From assembly GCF_000526155.1 (NCBI RefSeq), contig NZ_JAFN01000001.1, positions 1,947,014-2,011,013 on the forward strand: DNA of 64,000 bases, read 5' to 3'. The position numbers and the translations under genes were made by a program. The number at the start of each line of letters is the position of its first letter. The stretch's first letter is position 1. Under the pieces are notes generated by a model. That model worked only from the letters and a program-made list of their open reading frames with translations, searched no databases and had not been told where the DNA came from. This stretch comes from Deferrisoma camini S3R1 (GTDB lineage Bacteria > Desulfobacterota > Deferrisomatia > Deferrisomatales > Deferrisomataceae). Below are positions 35,604 to 43,867 of the stretch, one piece after another.

Positions 35604-37747
35604 TCGCGGCCGTCCTGTGCACGCTGGCCCCCCTCGCCCGGGCCGCGGACCTGGAGATCCGGCTGACCAAGAACATCATCTACGACATCGCGTCCGACTC
35701 CCAGAACCGCAAGTACCTGGAGCTGCGCAGCCAGGTGAAGCGGCTGAACCCCTCCCTGTCCCACTTCGACGTCGCCCACGACGGAGACTCCATCACCGTG
35801 ACGTTCGGATTCCGGAACGGGCCGGACCGGGCCGAGCTGCGGCTGATCGGATCGAAACACGACTTCTATCGCATGGCCATGGGGGTACGGCTCGCCGAGA
35901 CCCTGCAGGCCCTGACCCGGGCGGACCCCATGGTGGAGAGCCTGGGGGTGGAGACCCAGGGCAACGAGGTGATCCTGAAGCTCCGGTACGCGGGCGAGTT
36001 CCCCGCCCCCACGGCCCAGAAGGCGCCCCCGCCCCCCCCACCCGAAACCCAACCCGAGCCCCAACCTCCCCCGCCGGAGCCGGCCGAGGCCCCCGCCACG
36101 CCGGCCGAGGCCGAGGTCGAGGTGAAGATCCAGGCCGTGGCGCCGCCGGCACCGGCCCGCCCCGTGGCCGAGACCGCCGCGCCCCCCCCGGCGGCCCCCT
36201 CGCCCCCTGCCGAGCCCAGCCCGGCCGACGAGGCGGCCGAGGCGTGGGACGCGGCCCGCCGGGAGGACACCCTGCAGGCCTACGTGCGGTTCCTCGAGCG
36301 GTACCCCGACGCGCCCCAGGCCGACGAGGCCCGGGCCCGGGCCGACGAGCTGCGCGAGAACCTGGCCTACCACCAGGCCCTGCGGCGGGACACCGAGGAG
36401 GTGTACCGGGCCTTCCTGGACCATTTCCCCGAGTCCTCCCACCGGGCCGAGATCGAGGCCCGGATCCAGGCCATCGAGGCCCGGCGCCGGCAGCTGACGG
36501 CCGAGCGCAAGGCCCAGGAGGCCGAGAAACGCCGCCGAGCGAAGGCCTACGCCGAGGCCCGGAAGCTGGACACGGCCGAGGCGTACCGCATCTTCCTGGC
36601 GGCCTATCCCGATGCGCCCGAAGCGGCCGAGGCCAAGAAGCGCCTGCGCCGCATCGAGGAGGACGACCGGGCGTTCGCTCAGGCCCGGGGCGACGAGCGC
36701 CGCCTGGAGGAGTACCTGGGCCGGTTCCCCAAGGGCAGGCACCGGGAGGAGGCCCGGCGGGAGGCCCGGGAGCTCCGGCGCCGCCGGATGGAGGCCGACT
36801 ACCAGCGGGCCGTGGACCAGGGCACCGAGGAGGCGCTGGCCGCCTTCCTGAAGGCATGGCCCCGGAGCCCCCACGAGAGCAAGGTTCGCAAGCTGTTGGC
36901 GCGGCTGCGGGCCCCGCCGGCGCCCCCCGAGCCGGCCGCGTCGGAGCCGGTGGCCCCCAACGAGGCGGGGGTGCTCCGGGCGGCGTGGGTCTCCCGGCTC
37001 CCCGCGGTGGACGGGAACCCGTCGGACCCGGTGTGGGCCCAGGCCTCGGAGCTCGAGGTGGACGTGGCCCCCTCCGGCCGCACGCTGCGGGTGCGGGCTG
37101 TGCACGACGGGGAGCGGATCGCGCTGTTGGTGCGGTGGGAGGACCCAACCCGGGACGCCTTGTACCGTCCTTGGGTGTGGGACCCCGCCCGCAACGCCTA
37201 CCACCAGAACGAGCAGGCCGACGACGGCCTGGCAGTGGCCATCTACGGCGACCCCCAGATCCAGGACCCCTGCATGCTCCAGGGCCGGGACCTGGAGGCC
37301 GACATGTGGGTGTGGAGGGCGTTCTGGTCGGACCTGTCCGGGTACGCCTCGGACGGCCGGCTCCAGATCAGCCGCACCCGCATGCCCCGTTCCAACCCCT
37401 ACCCCTCCCGGGACGGGTCCGGGCAACTGTGGATCCGCGAGGAGCCGGACGTGGGAGCCTACCCGTGGTCCTTTTTCGTGCCGGTGGAGTTTCAGGGCTC
37501 GGTGGTGCCCAGCTACAAGCCCTCGCGGGCCGCGGGCAGCCGGGCCGACGTGACCGCCAAGGCCGTGTGGGCCGAGGGGGTCTGGTCGGTGGAGATGGAG
37601 CGACGGCTTCGCACGGGCAACGCGGACGACGTGGAGCTGGTGCCCGGCAAGGCATACCCCCTGGCGTTCGCCGTGTACGACCGCAGTGAGAAGGACCGCC
37701 ACAGCACGAGCGGGGTGGTTCGGCTCGAGATCGAAACGAGGCGCTGA
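35600..37747 (+). CDS. exported TPR-like protein with ethylbenzene-dehydrogenase-type haem domain
   Basis: 715 residues. A short signal-like N-terminus (MIAAVLCTLAPLARAA) leads an N-terminal beta domain (residues 18-125), a long Pro/Glu/Ala linker, then four or more helical repeats of the kind AYVRFLERYPDAPQADEARA, as in YbgF/TPR proteins. The C-terminal 250 residues begin VDGNPSDPVWAQASELEVDV and contain DMWVWRAFWSDLSG, typical of the haem-b-binding gamma subunit of ethylbenzene dehydrogenase and related enzymes. No molybdenum subunit is nearby. The architecture is unusual. The start overlaps the previous stop (ATGA). Its n-region lacks basic residues, so the exact start is uncertain. Confidence 0.8.
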   Translation: MIAAVLCTLAPLARAADLEIRLTKNIIYDIASDSQNRKYLELRSQVKRLNPSLSHFDVAHDGDSITVTFGFRNGPDRAELRLIGSKHDFYRMAMGVRLAETLQALTRADPMVESLGVETQGNEVILKLRYAGEFPAPTAQKAPPPPPPETQPEPQPPPPEPAEAPATPAEAEVEVKIQAVAPPAPARPVAETAAPPPAAPSPPAEPSPADEAAEAWDAARREDTLQAYVRFLERYPDAPQADEARARADELRENLAYHQALRRDTEEVYRAFLDHFPESSHRAEIEARIQAIEARRRQLTAERKAQEAEKRRRAKAYAEARKLDTAEAYRIFLAAYPDAPEAAEAKKRLRRIEEDDRAFAQARGDERRLEEYLGRFPKGRHREEARREARELRRRRMEADYQRAVDQGTEEALAAFLKAWPRSPHESKVRKLLARLRAPPAPPEPAASEPVAPNEAGVLRAAWVSRLPAVDGNPSDPVWAQASELEVDVAPSGRTLRVRAVHDGERIALLVRWEDPTRDALYRPWVWDPARNAYHQNEQADDGLAVAIYGDPQIQDPCMLQGRDLEADMWVWRAFWSDLSGYASDGRLQISRTRMPRSNPYPSRDGSGQLWIREEPDVGAYPWSFFVPVEFQGSVVPSYKPSRAAGSRADVTAKAVWAEGVWSVEMERRLRTGNADDVELVPGKAYPLAFAVYDRSEKDRHSTSGVVRLEIETRR

Positions 37748-38385
37748 TGGGAAAACCGGCTGGGGTTCAGATCCGGCGGTGGTTCTTCTTCCTGGTGGCC
37801 CTCCTGGTCGCCACCAACGGCGGGGTGCTGGTGGGCAGCTGGATGGTCGAGCGCTCCGTGACCGACGCGGTGGAGCGGGCCCGGCCGGTGGTGGAGGTGA
37901 CGGGGGAGATCCGGGCCGAGATCCTGGCCGCCCAGCGGGAGATGTTCCGTTACCTGGCCGAGTTCGCGGACGACGTGACCCCGGCCCTGCAGCACCTGGA
38001 CCGGCTGAGCGAGCAGGTGGCCCGGGCCCGCACCCTGCCGGGGACCCGGGCCATGGCGGACGACCTGGACGCCATGGACACGGACGTGCGGCGATACCGA
38101 AAGGTGCTCGAACTCCTGCCCAGCACCACGGGGGGCACCCGGGACTGGGCCCGGATCCAGGAGTACGGGGCCACGGCGGTGCGGCTGGGGGCCGAGGTGG
38201 GGCGACGCGCCGAGAAGATCGCGACCGACGCCCTGTCCACCATCCGCCGCCGGGGCAAGGCGGCCGTGCGGGTGGCCCGGTGGGCCCGCTGGGCCGCGGT
38301 GGGCACCCTGGGGGTGAGCCTGATCACCGTGTTCGCGCTGGCACGGTGGTGGCGACGGTTCCAAGACCTGATCCTGGGGCTGTGA
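37747..38385 (+). CDS. two-TM protein resembling a bare receptor sensor module
   Basis: 212 residues. TM1 at about 12-32 (WFFFLVALLVATNGGVLVG) and TM2 at about 185-203 (WAAVGTLGVSLITVFALA) enclose a helical, probably periplasmic, domain of 150 residues. This resembles the four-helix-bundle sensor of chemoreceptors, but there is no HAMP or output domain after TM2; only ten residues follow. It overlaps the stop of the haem-domain gene by one base (TGATG). It may be a membrane partner of that protein or of the DUF4388 protein. The function is not known. Confidence 0.75.
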   Translation: MGKPAGVQIRRWFFFLVALLVATNGGVLVGSWMVERSVTDAVERARPVVEVTGEIRAEILAAQREMFRYLAEFADDVTPALQHLDRLSEQVARARTLPGTRAMADDLDAMDTDVRRYRKVLELLPSTTGGTRDWARIQEYGATAVRLGAEVGRRAEKIATDALSTIRRRGKAAVRVARWARWAAVGTLGVSLITVFALARWWRRFQDLILGL

Positions 38386-38386
38386 G

Positions 38387-39130
38387 ATGGGCCGTTACGA
38401 GCCCGTGACCATCGAGGCCAAGGGCGACCGCTACGAGCTCAGCCGGGGGGGTGAGGTGGTGGTGCGGGTGCCGAGCAGCGTGTTCGAACGCTACGAACCC
38501 GACGCGGTGTTCCCCCCGGCCTGGCCGGCCCGGAGCCCCGAGCACCCGGTGCGGCGCCTGTACTGGAATCCGGACACCCGCGAGCTCCTGATGGCCGGAC
38601 TCGAGGCCCACCCCGCCCGCACCGCCGAGCTCCACGGCGGAACCCCGTTCCGATCGTTCCTCCAGGGGTTCTGGGTCCCCCGACCTCCGGTGCTCCTGCT
38701 GCGGCCCTACTGGAACCCCTCCGACCCCTACAGCCCGTTCGACCGGGCCGCCCGGGTCCGCAGCCTACGGTTGCAGACCGAGTTCGTGGAGTTGCTGGCC
38801 GGGCTCCGGCCGCCGGCCGGCTGGAGCGCCGTTCTCAACGTGACCCAGGAGTACCTGGACGGCCTGGGCATGGGTCCCGACGGGATCCCGGCCGAACCCG
38901 GCGAGATCCGGGAGGTGTCGCTGGCCCCGCCCGCCGCGCTGGACCGCCCCGACGCCCGCAAGGCCCTCGAGGACCTCGCCGTGGCCCACGTGGGCGACCT
39001 GTTCCCCGTGCTGCGGGCGGGGGCCCTGGTGGGCGTCCACGCCCTGGGGCTCCCGGCGGTCCACGCGGCCGAGGCCGTGTTCCGGGACCAGGGGCTCCAC
39101 TACCAGGTGGGCCCGTTCCGGCCCCACTGA
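38387..39130 (+). CDS. unknown cytoplasmic protein, last gene of the DUF4388 unit
   Basis: 247 residues, no signal or membrane segment. It starts MGRYEPVTIEAKGDRYELSRGGEVVVRV two bases after the previous gene. Proline-, tryptophan- and arginine-rich, with PVRRLYWNPDTRELLMAGLEA and RPYWNPSDPYSPFDRAARVRSL. The C-terminal half (KALEDLAVAHVGDLFPVLRAGALVGVHALG) looks alpha/beta. I do not recognise a family. Codon usage is normal. Tight spacing in the unit suggests a joint function. Confidence 0.75.
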   Translation: MGRYEPVTIEAKGDRYELSRGGEVVVRVPSSVFERYEPDAVFPPAWPARSPEHPVRRLYWNPDTRELLMAGLEAHPARTAELHGGTPFRSFLQGFWVPRPPVLLLRPYWNPSDPYSPFDRAARVRSLRLQTEFVELLAGLRPPAGWSAVLNVTQEYLDGLGMGPDGIPAEPGEIREVSLAPPAALDRPDARKALEDLAVAHVGDLFPVLRAGALVGVHALGLPAVHAAEAVFRDQGLHYQVGPFRPH

Positions 39131-39133
39131 GCC

Positions 39134-39236
39134 CTTTTGGGCCTTCGGCCCGCTGGGAGGCTAGGAAGCTGGGAAGCTGGGAAGCCTTGGGGCCTGGTGG
39201 AGTGCCGCGCGCGGCCGGAGGTAGACCCCATGCCCC
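39134..39236. repeat. short composite repeat: hairpin, octamers, fused core ends
   Basis: TTTTGGGCCTTCGGCCCGC, then octamers of the TGGGAGGC/TAGGAAGC type (39150-39187), then the left arm joined directly to the right arm (GGGGCCTGGTGGAG to GGCCGGAGGTAGACCCCATGCCCC). The middle of the palindrome is deleted. It lies between convergent genes and could act as their terminator. Confidence 0.8.
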
Positions 39237-39258
39237 GCAAGCGGTTCGCTAGCGGAGC

Positions 39259-40032
39259 TCATCTCTGGTAGGTCAGACCAGCGATCCAGCCCCACGACAG
39301 CGCGTCCTGGGTCCCCCGGCGGCCCCCCAGGCTCAGGCGCCACCGGCCCAGCACCCAGTCGAGCACCAGACCGTAGGTGGCGAAGTCCCGTTTCCGGCGG
39401 ATGCCGTAGGGCCCCGAGTACCCCGCCGCGTCCACGCCCACCCGGAACCGCCCCCCGAGCAGGGGCAGCCGGGCGCAGGCCCCCCAGGTGAACACGTCGT
39501 CCTGGGACCCCACCTTGGAGCGGTCGCCCAGGATCCCGAGCCCCGCGTTCAAAGACACGAGAACCGGTCCCACCGACACGTCCCACAGGCCGGTGAGGAA
39601 CGCGTCCGTCTCGTCCGTACCCAGCCCCCTGCGGTCCGATGCGTTGGGCAGCTTCACCCCGAACCGGAAGCTGAACCCCTTGAGCGTGTTCGGGAACAGG
39701 GCGAGCTTGGTCCACAGCCGCACGTCCCCCGACTCGTACGCCGCCTCCCCTCCACCGGCCGGATCGAACCACAGGAGCTCGTACTGAGCCGACACCTCCG
39801 CGTGGGGGCCCACCCCCAGACTCGCCTCCACCTCGGGGAAGGTCCACAGCACCCCTTTCCCGCCCCGCAGGAGCCGGCTGTCCTGCCAGGTGTGGCTCAC
39901 CCCCACGGACGCGCTCCATCCGCCTTCCCTCAGGGTGGAGGCCTCCTCGGTCAGGTACGGCCACTCGGCGCGGCTGCGGACCGGAGCAGCGAGCCACGCC
40001 AGAGCCAGGGCCGCCGCCACCAGCCGGTTCAC
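39259..40032 (-). CDS. predicted outer-membrane beta-barrel protein
   Basis: 257 residues. Signal peptide (LVAAALALAWLAAPVRSRA), then alternating hydrophobic strands with aromatic girdles (GWSASVGVSHTWQ, AEVSAQYELLWF, DVRLWTKLALFPN, SFRFGVKLPNASDRRGLGTDETDAFLTGLWDV) to a final strand ending YQR. The layout resembles small transporter-like or MetA-pathway-type barrels. The substrate is unknown. The GTG start overlaps the DUF3786 stop as GTGA, so the two are co-translated. Confidence 0.8.
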   Translation of the reverse strand: MNRLVAAALALAWLAAPVRSRAEWPYLTEEASTLREGGWSASVGVSHTWQDSRLLRGGKGVLWTFPEVEASLGVGPHAEVSAQYELLWFDPAGGGEAAYESGDVRLWTKLALFPNTLKGFSFRFGVKLPNASDRRGLGTDETDAFLTGLWDVSVGPVLVSLNAGLGILGDRSKVGSQDDVFTWGACARLPLLGGRFRVGVDAAGYSGPYGIRRKRDFATYGLVLDWVLGRWRLSLGGRRGTQDALSWGWIAGLTYQR

Positions 40033-40685
40033 GGGGCACCCCCGCGGCCGGCCCTGCGGACGAGATCGGACACGGTCACGTTGGCCAGGGCCCACAGCAC
40101 GTCGAGGGCCAGGTGCAGGTGGGCCCGGGCGTCCGTGAGCAGGGTGGCGGAGGCCGGGAACTCGTCGGTGGCGGCCCACACGAGCACCCGCACCGGCACC
40201 CGGGGAAGGGCGGGGAGCTCCGCGGCCGCGTCCGCTCCCGCCACCGGCCGCCCCCCCGCGCCGCGGGCCGCTTCCCGCAGCCCGGCCGGGTCCGGGCCGA
40301 ACGCCGCTTCCAGCCGGGGCGTGGGCAGGGCGTGGGGCCCCCGGAAGAACGCATCCCCGCCGGGCAGGTCCCGAAACCGCACCCACTCCCCCCTCACGGG
40401 CGCCTCGAGCGCACCGGCCAGGTAGGCCACGGCCACCAGGGCCCTTTGGTATCCCACCGGCCGGCCGGGCTCCCCCGCGAATCGGACGAGCCGCTCCGCC
40501 GGCACCACCTCCAGCTGCCGGCCGAGGATCGACAGCAGGAAGGCTCCGCCGTCCCATTGCGCGCCGGCGGCCCGCGCCGCCTCGACCGGGTCCCGGGCCG
40601 AGAGCCGTTCCCAGTGGGCGGGGTGCAGGTCCTCGGCCCTAGCGTAGCGCCGGTTCTCCTCGGGGTTCAGGGGGGCATCGGCCAT
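40029..40685 (-). CDS. DUF3786 protein
   Basis: 218 residues, cytoplasmic. Segments LSARDPVEAARAAGAQWDGGAFLLSILGR, RFRDLPGGDAFFRGPH and PVRVLVWAATDEFPASATLLTDARAHLHLALDVLWALANV fit DUF3786, found mostly in strict anaerobes with corrinoid or acetyl-CoA metabolism. The biochemical role is unknown. It overlaps the barrel gene (GTGA), an unexpected partner. The first 30 residues are less conserved-looking. Confidence 0.85.
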   Translation of the reverse strand: MADAPLNPEENRRYARAEDLHPAHWERLSARDPVEAARAAGAQWDGGAFLLSILGRQLEVVPAERLVRFAGEPGRPVGYQRALVAVAYLAGALEAPVRGEWVRFRDLPGGDAFFRGPHALPTPRLEAAFGPDPAGLREAARGAGGRPVAGADAAAELPALPRVPVRVLVWAATDEFPASATLLTDARAHLHLALDVLWALANVTVSDLVRRAGRGGAP

Positions 40686-40768
40686 TGTGGGTCCTCCGGG
40701 GCCAGGGTATCCTCTGGGACGATTCTAGGGGAAAAGGCCGCCTTCGAGAAACCCGACGAGGCCCCGTG

Positions 40769-41482
40769 ATGGACCCGGACCGGCTCCGAGCCCAGATTCT
40801 CGCCGTGTACGACCGCACCGCCCGGGAGGGCTCCCGCCCCCCGGAGGGGCTCGGGTTTCCCGTGGGCGCCGACCTGGCCCGGCAGCTCGGGTACCCGCCA
40901 GGGGACCTGGCCGGGGTCCCCGAAGCGGTGCGAGGGGCGTTCGTGGGCGCCGGGCGCTTGGCGCCCGAGGTGGCGGGCCCGGGCCCGGTGGCCGACCTGG
41001 GATGCGGGGCCGGGCTCGACGCCTGGATCCTGGCCCGACGGGGCCACGAGGTGGCGGCGCTGGACGCCTCGGCCGCCATGGTGGCCCGGCTCGCCGGCTC
41101 CCTTCGTGAGGCGCCCGGCCTCCCGCTCCGGCCGGTGCGGGCGGTCTTGCCCCATCTGCCGCTTCGCTCCGGCGCGTTCCGGTGGGCGCTGCTGAACGGC
41201 GCCGCGAACCTGGTCCCGCAGAGGGACGAACTCCTCCGCGAGACGAGACGAATCCTGGCCCCCGAGGGGTGGCTGCTGGTGGCCGACCTGGTGGCCGTGG
41301 GGGAGATCCCACCGGAGGTGCGGGAGCAGCCCGAGGCCTGGGCATGGTGCGTGGCCGGCGCCGACCCGCCGGCTCGATGGCACGAACGGCTCCTGCGGGC
41401 CGGTTTCTCTGAGCCCCGAATCGAGATCCTCGAAGAGTTTCCTCCCCTGGCCCGGGCCTTGATCCGGGCAAGGCGGGCCTGA
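40769..41482 (+). CDS. SAM-dependent methyltransferase, ArsM/UbiE-like
   Basis: 237 residues. The SAM motif VADLGCGAGLDAWILARRGHEV and post-motifs LDASAAMVARL and LAPEGWLLVADLV are intact. The upstream part (GFPVGADLARQLGYPPGDLAGVPEAV) is like the N-terminus of arsenite methyltransferases. The expected arsenic-binding cysteines are not evident: only the motif-I Cys and one in WCVAGADPP are seen. Substrate is therefore open. ATG at 40769, with a GTG immediately before it as an alternative. Confidence 0.8.
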   Translation: MDPDRLRAQILAVYDRTAREGSRPPEGLGFPVGADLARQLGYPPGDLAGVPEAVRGAFVGAGRLAPEVAGPGPVADLGCGAGLDAWILARRGHEVAALDASAAMVARLAGSLREAPGLPLRPVRAVLPHLPLRSGAFRWALLNGAANLVPQRDELLRETRRILAPEGWLLVADLVAVGEIPPEVREQPEAWAWCVAGADPPARWHERLLRAGFSEPRIEILEEFPPLARALIRARRA

Positions 41483-41485
41483 TCG

Positions 41486-41656
41486 TAAGACCTTCAAACG
41501 TATTGCCGGGGTACGGGGTGGGGGCCTGCTTCCGGCCGTGCGCGAGTGCGGCATCCGGCTTACGCTGCATCCGGCACTCAGCCCCATGTTGCCATCCATC
41601 GGACCCGCATCCGGGGGCGGGGCAAGGGGCCGATAGCTTGGAACGCAACTTGGCAT
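41486..41656. repeat. degenerate palindromic repeat copy
   Basis: AGACCTTCAAACGTA, then GGGGTGGGGGCCTGCTTCCGGCCGTGCGCG, a diverged middle (TGCGGCATCCGGCTTACGCTGCATCCGGCA) and the end TTGGAACGCAACTTGGCAT, which matches the terminal repeat at 15560. The left part is shared with the copy at 776-895. The following 41657-41748 shows nothing else. Confidence 0.65.
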
Positions 41657-41748
41657 GAGCCGACGAACGGGGCGCGGAAGGGGCGGACGGGCACCCCGTT
41701 TCCGTCGTTTGATCTGGGCCCGAACCCACCCCGCGAAACCAGGTAGGT

Positions 41749-41778
41749 TTGGGAGAATCGGGCGGATTCTGGTAGAAT
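41749..41778 (+). promoter_or_regulatory. promoter of the CXXC peptide-ferredoxin operon
   Basis: TTGGGA (41749-41754) and TAGAAT (41773-41778) with an 18-base spacer, 36 bases before the first start codon. Confidence 0.5.
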
Positions 41779-41814
41779 GCGCGCTCCCGCAGGGGGATCC
41801 GCAGGGAGCGTGCC

Positions 41815-41946
41815 ATGCGTTGGATGTGGTGGACCGGCTTGGGATTGGCGGGGGCGGCGGTGGCCCTGGGGTGGTACCTGGGAGAGGCCACCCAGGTGCT
41901 CATGAACGCGGCCACCGTGTGCCTGGCCTGCATGGGGATCGGCTAA
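41815..41946 (+). CDS. 43-residue CD1871A-type CXXC membrane peptide
   Basis: Starts MRWMWWTGLGLAGAAVALGWYL and ends CLACMGIG directly before the stop. One transmembrane helix with a C-terminal CXXC motif is typical of the CD1871A family, small proteins encoded next to 4Fe-4S NapH/NosR-like proteins in anaerobes. AGGGAG precedes the ATG. The next gene begins 4 bases later. The cysteines may bind metal or take part in thiol exchange with the neighbour. Confidence 0.8.
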   Translation: MRWMWWTGLGLAGAAVALGWYLGEATQVLMNAATVCLACMGIG

Positions 41947-41950
41947 GGCG

Positions 41951-42835
41951 ATGCGCCGGTGGGTCCAGGCCGCGTCGGCGCTCCTGCAGAACGCCTACTG
42001 GGCGTTTCCCTGGACTCGCACCCTCTACCAGGGCCCCCTCAAGAAGTTCTGCACCCCCGGGCTCAACTGCTACTCCTGCCCGGCTGCGGTCCTGGCCTGC
42101 CCCCTGGGCACGCTCCAGCACTTCCTGGCCGGGTGGCGGCCGGCGCTACGGTGGGGAACCTACCGGCTGGGGTTCTACGTGTTCGGGTTCCTGGCCGCGG
42201 TGGGGCTCCTGGGGGGACGGGCCGCGTGCGGCTGGCTGTGCCCGTTCGGGTTCCTGCAGGAAGGGCTCCACCGGATCCCCTCCCCCAAGTTCCGGGTGCC
42301 CCGGATCCTCGGCGGGCTGCGCTACGCCGTGCTGGCCGTGTTCGCCGTGGGCCTCCCCCTGCTTCTCACCGGCCCCATGGGGTACGGCGAGCCCTGGTTC
42401 TGCCGGGCGGTCTGCCCCGCCGGGACCCTGGAGGCCGGCGGGCTGTTCTTCCTGATGCCGGCACTCCAGGAGCAGATCGGGCTGTGGCTGTGGATCAAGA
42501 TCGGCCTCCTGGCGGGCGTGCTGGGGTGGGCCGTGGTGGCCTACCGGCCCTACTGCCGCACCCTGTGCCCGTTGGGGGCCATCTACGGGATGCTGAACCG
42601 GTGGAGCCTGCTCCGGGTGGACCACGACCCGGATCTCTGCACCGAGTGCGGCCGCTGCGTCGAGGCCTGCCGGGTCGGGCTCGACCCCCGCCGGGAGCCC
42701 GACCGGGCCGCGTGCCTGCGGTGCCTCACCTGTGCGACCCAAGCCTGCCCCACCGGCGCCCTCACCGCGGCCGTGGGCTCCCGGCGGCTGGAGCGAAAGA
42801 CCCCGTGCGCCCCACCTTCCACCCCCGGCTCGTGA
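41951..42835 (+). CDS. NapH/NosR-like membrane polyferredoxin
   Basis: 294 residues. Several membrane helices, cytoplasmic-type cysteine clusters after them (CGWLCPFGFLQE, CRTLCPLGAIYGML) and an N-terminal CYSCPAAVLACPLG. The C-terminal pair of 4Fe-4S motifs is CTECGRCVEACRVGLD and CLRCLTCATQACPTG. Proteins of this type pass electrons from the quinone pool or ferredoxin to a periplasmic or membrane partner. Together with the CXXC peptide it forms a conserved pair. It overlaps the RNase Z-like gene by 31 bases. Confidence 0.88.
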   Translation: MRRWVQAASALLQNAYWAFPWTRTLYQGPLKKFCTPGLNCYSCPAAVLACPLGTLQHFLAGWRPALRWGTYRLGFYVFGFLAAVGLLGGRAACGWLCPFGFLQEGLHRIPSPKFRVPRILGGLRYAVLAVFAVGLPLLLTGPMGYGEPWFCRAVCPAGTLEAGGLFFLMPALQEQIGLWLWIKIGLLAGVLGWAVVAYRPYCRTLCPLGAIYGMLNRWSLLRVDHDPDLCTECGRCVEACRVGLDPRREPDRAACLRCLTCATQACPTGALTAAVGSRRLERKTPCAPPSTPGS

Positions 42836-43824
42836 ACGGCCCGTTCGGCGATCCCGTGGTCCTGGTGCGGCTGCTGGGCCACGGCCGCAACCTGTTCCTG
42901 GACCTGGGGGACCTGCACGACCTCCCCGCCCGGCCCGTGCTCAAGGCCACCCACGCCTTCGTGACCCACGCCCACATGGACCACTTCTGCGGCATGGACA
43001 CGGTGATCCGCTACAGCCTCGGCAGGGAACGGGTGTTCCGGGTGGTGGGCCCCCCGGGCATCGCGGAGCGGGTGGAGGGGAAGCTCCGGGGGTACACCTG
43101 GAACCTGGTGCACACCTACGATCAGGCGTTCCGGCTGGAGGTGCTGGAGTGGGGAAACGGCCAGGGCCGGCTGTGGGCGTTCCCCTGCCGGGAAGGGTTC
43201 CCCCGCCAGGACCAGGGACCCGTGGACCTGGCCGAGGTGGAGCCGGGTCTTCGGATCGTGCACGCCGAGACCGCCTTTCGGGTCGTGGCCGCCGAGCTGG
43301 ACCACCAGGTGCCCTGCCTCGCGTTCCGGCTGGAGGAGCCGGTCCACGTGAACGTGGCCCGGGACGCCCTGGACCGGCTCGGGCTCGAACCGGGCCCCTG
43401 GCTCAGGCCGGCCAAGCGGGCGGTCCAGGCCGGCAGCGGCCCCGACCACGAGGTGCGGCTCCCGGACGGCCGAACCGCCCCCGTGGGCGAGCTCCTGGAG
43501 CGCGGCGTGATCCGGCTCACCCGGGGCCAAAAGCTGGCCTACGTGGCCGACTGCCTATGGACCGAGCCCGGCCTCTCCCGGGCCGTGGCCCTGGCCCGGG
43601 ACGCCCACCTCCTCTACTGCGAGGCCGCGTTCCTCGAGGAGGACGCCCGACGGGCCCGGGAGCGTTACCACCTCACCGCCGCCCAGGCCGGAGAACTCGC
43701 CCGCAGGGCCGGGGTGGGGGAGCTTCGCATTTTCCACTTCTCCCCCAAGTACCGGGGCCGGGAGCCCGAGCTCCTCGCCGAGGCTGCCGAGGCCTTCGGG
43801 GGCCCGGTGGGGCTTGGGCCGTGA
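42805..43824 (+). CDS. RNase Z-like MBL-fold protein
   Basis: 339 residues. Motif THAHMDHFCGMD gives the zinc site, with GRNLFLDLGD before it and further His/Asp (VAADLDH-like AELDHQVPC, YVADCLW, IFHFSPKYRGRE) as expected for the RNase Z/ElaC group. The long insert differs from canonical tRNase Z. The GTG at 42805 lies inside the end of the ferredoxin gene, and the frame remains open upstream only as a shadow. It may process tRNA 3' ends or hydrolyse another phosphodiester. Confidence 0.82.
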   Translation: MRPTFHPRLVNGPFGDPVVLVRLLGHGRNLFLDLGDLHDLPARPVLKATHAFVTHAHMDHFCGMDTVIRYSLGRERVFRVVGPPGIAERVEGKLRGYTWNLVHTYDQAFRLEVLEWGNGQGRLWAFPCREGFPRQDQGPVDLAEVEPGLRIVHAETAFRVVAAELDHQVPCLAFRLEEPVHVNVARDALDRLGLEPGPWLRPAKRAVQAGSGPDHEVRLPDGRTAPVGELLERGVIRLTRGQKLAYVADCLWTEPGLSRAVALARDAHLLYCEAAFLEEDARRARERYHLTAAQAGELARRAGVGELRIFHFSPKYRGREPELLAEAAEAFGGPVGLGP

Positions 43825-43867
43825 CAGGGGGCAGGCCCGGCCCGCGGGCCGCCCCACCTCCGGGGGG

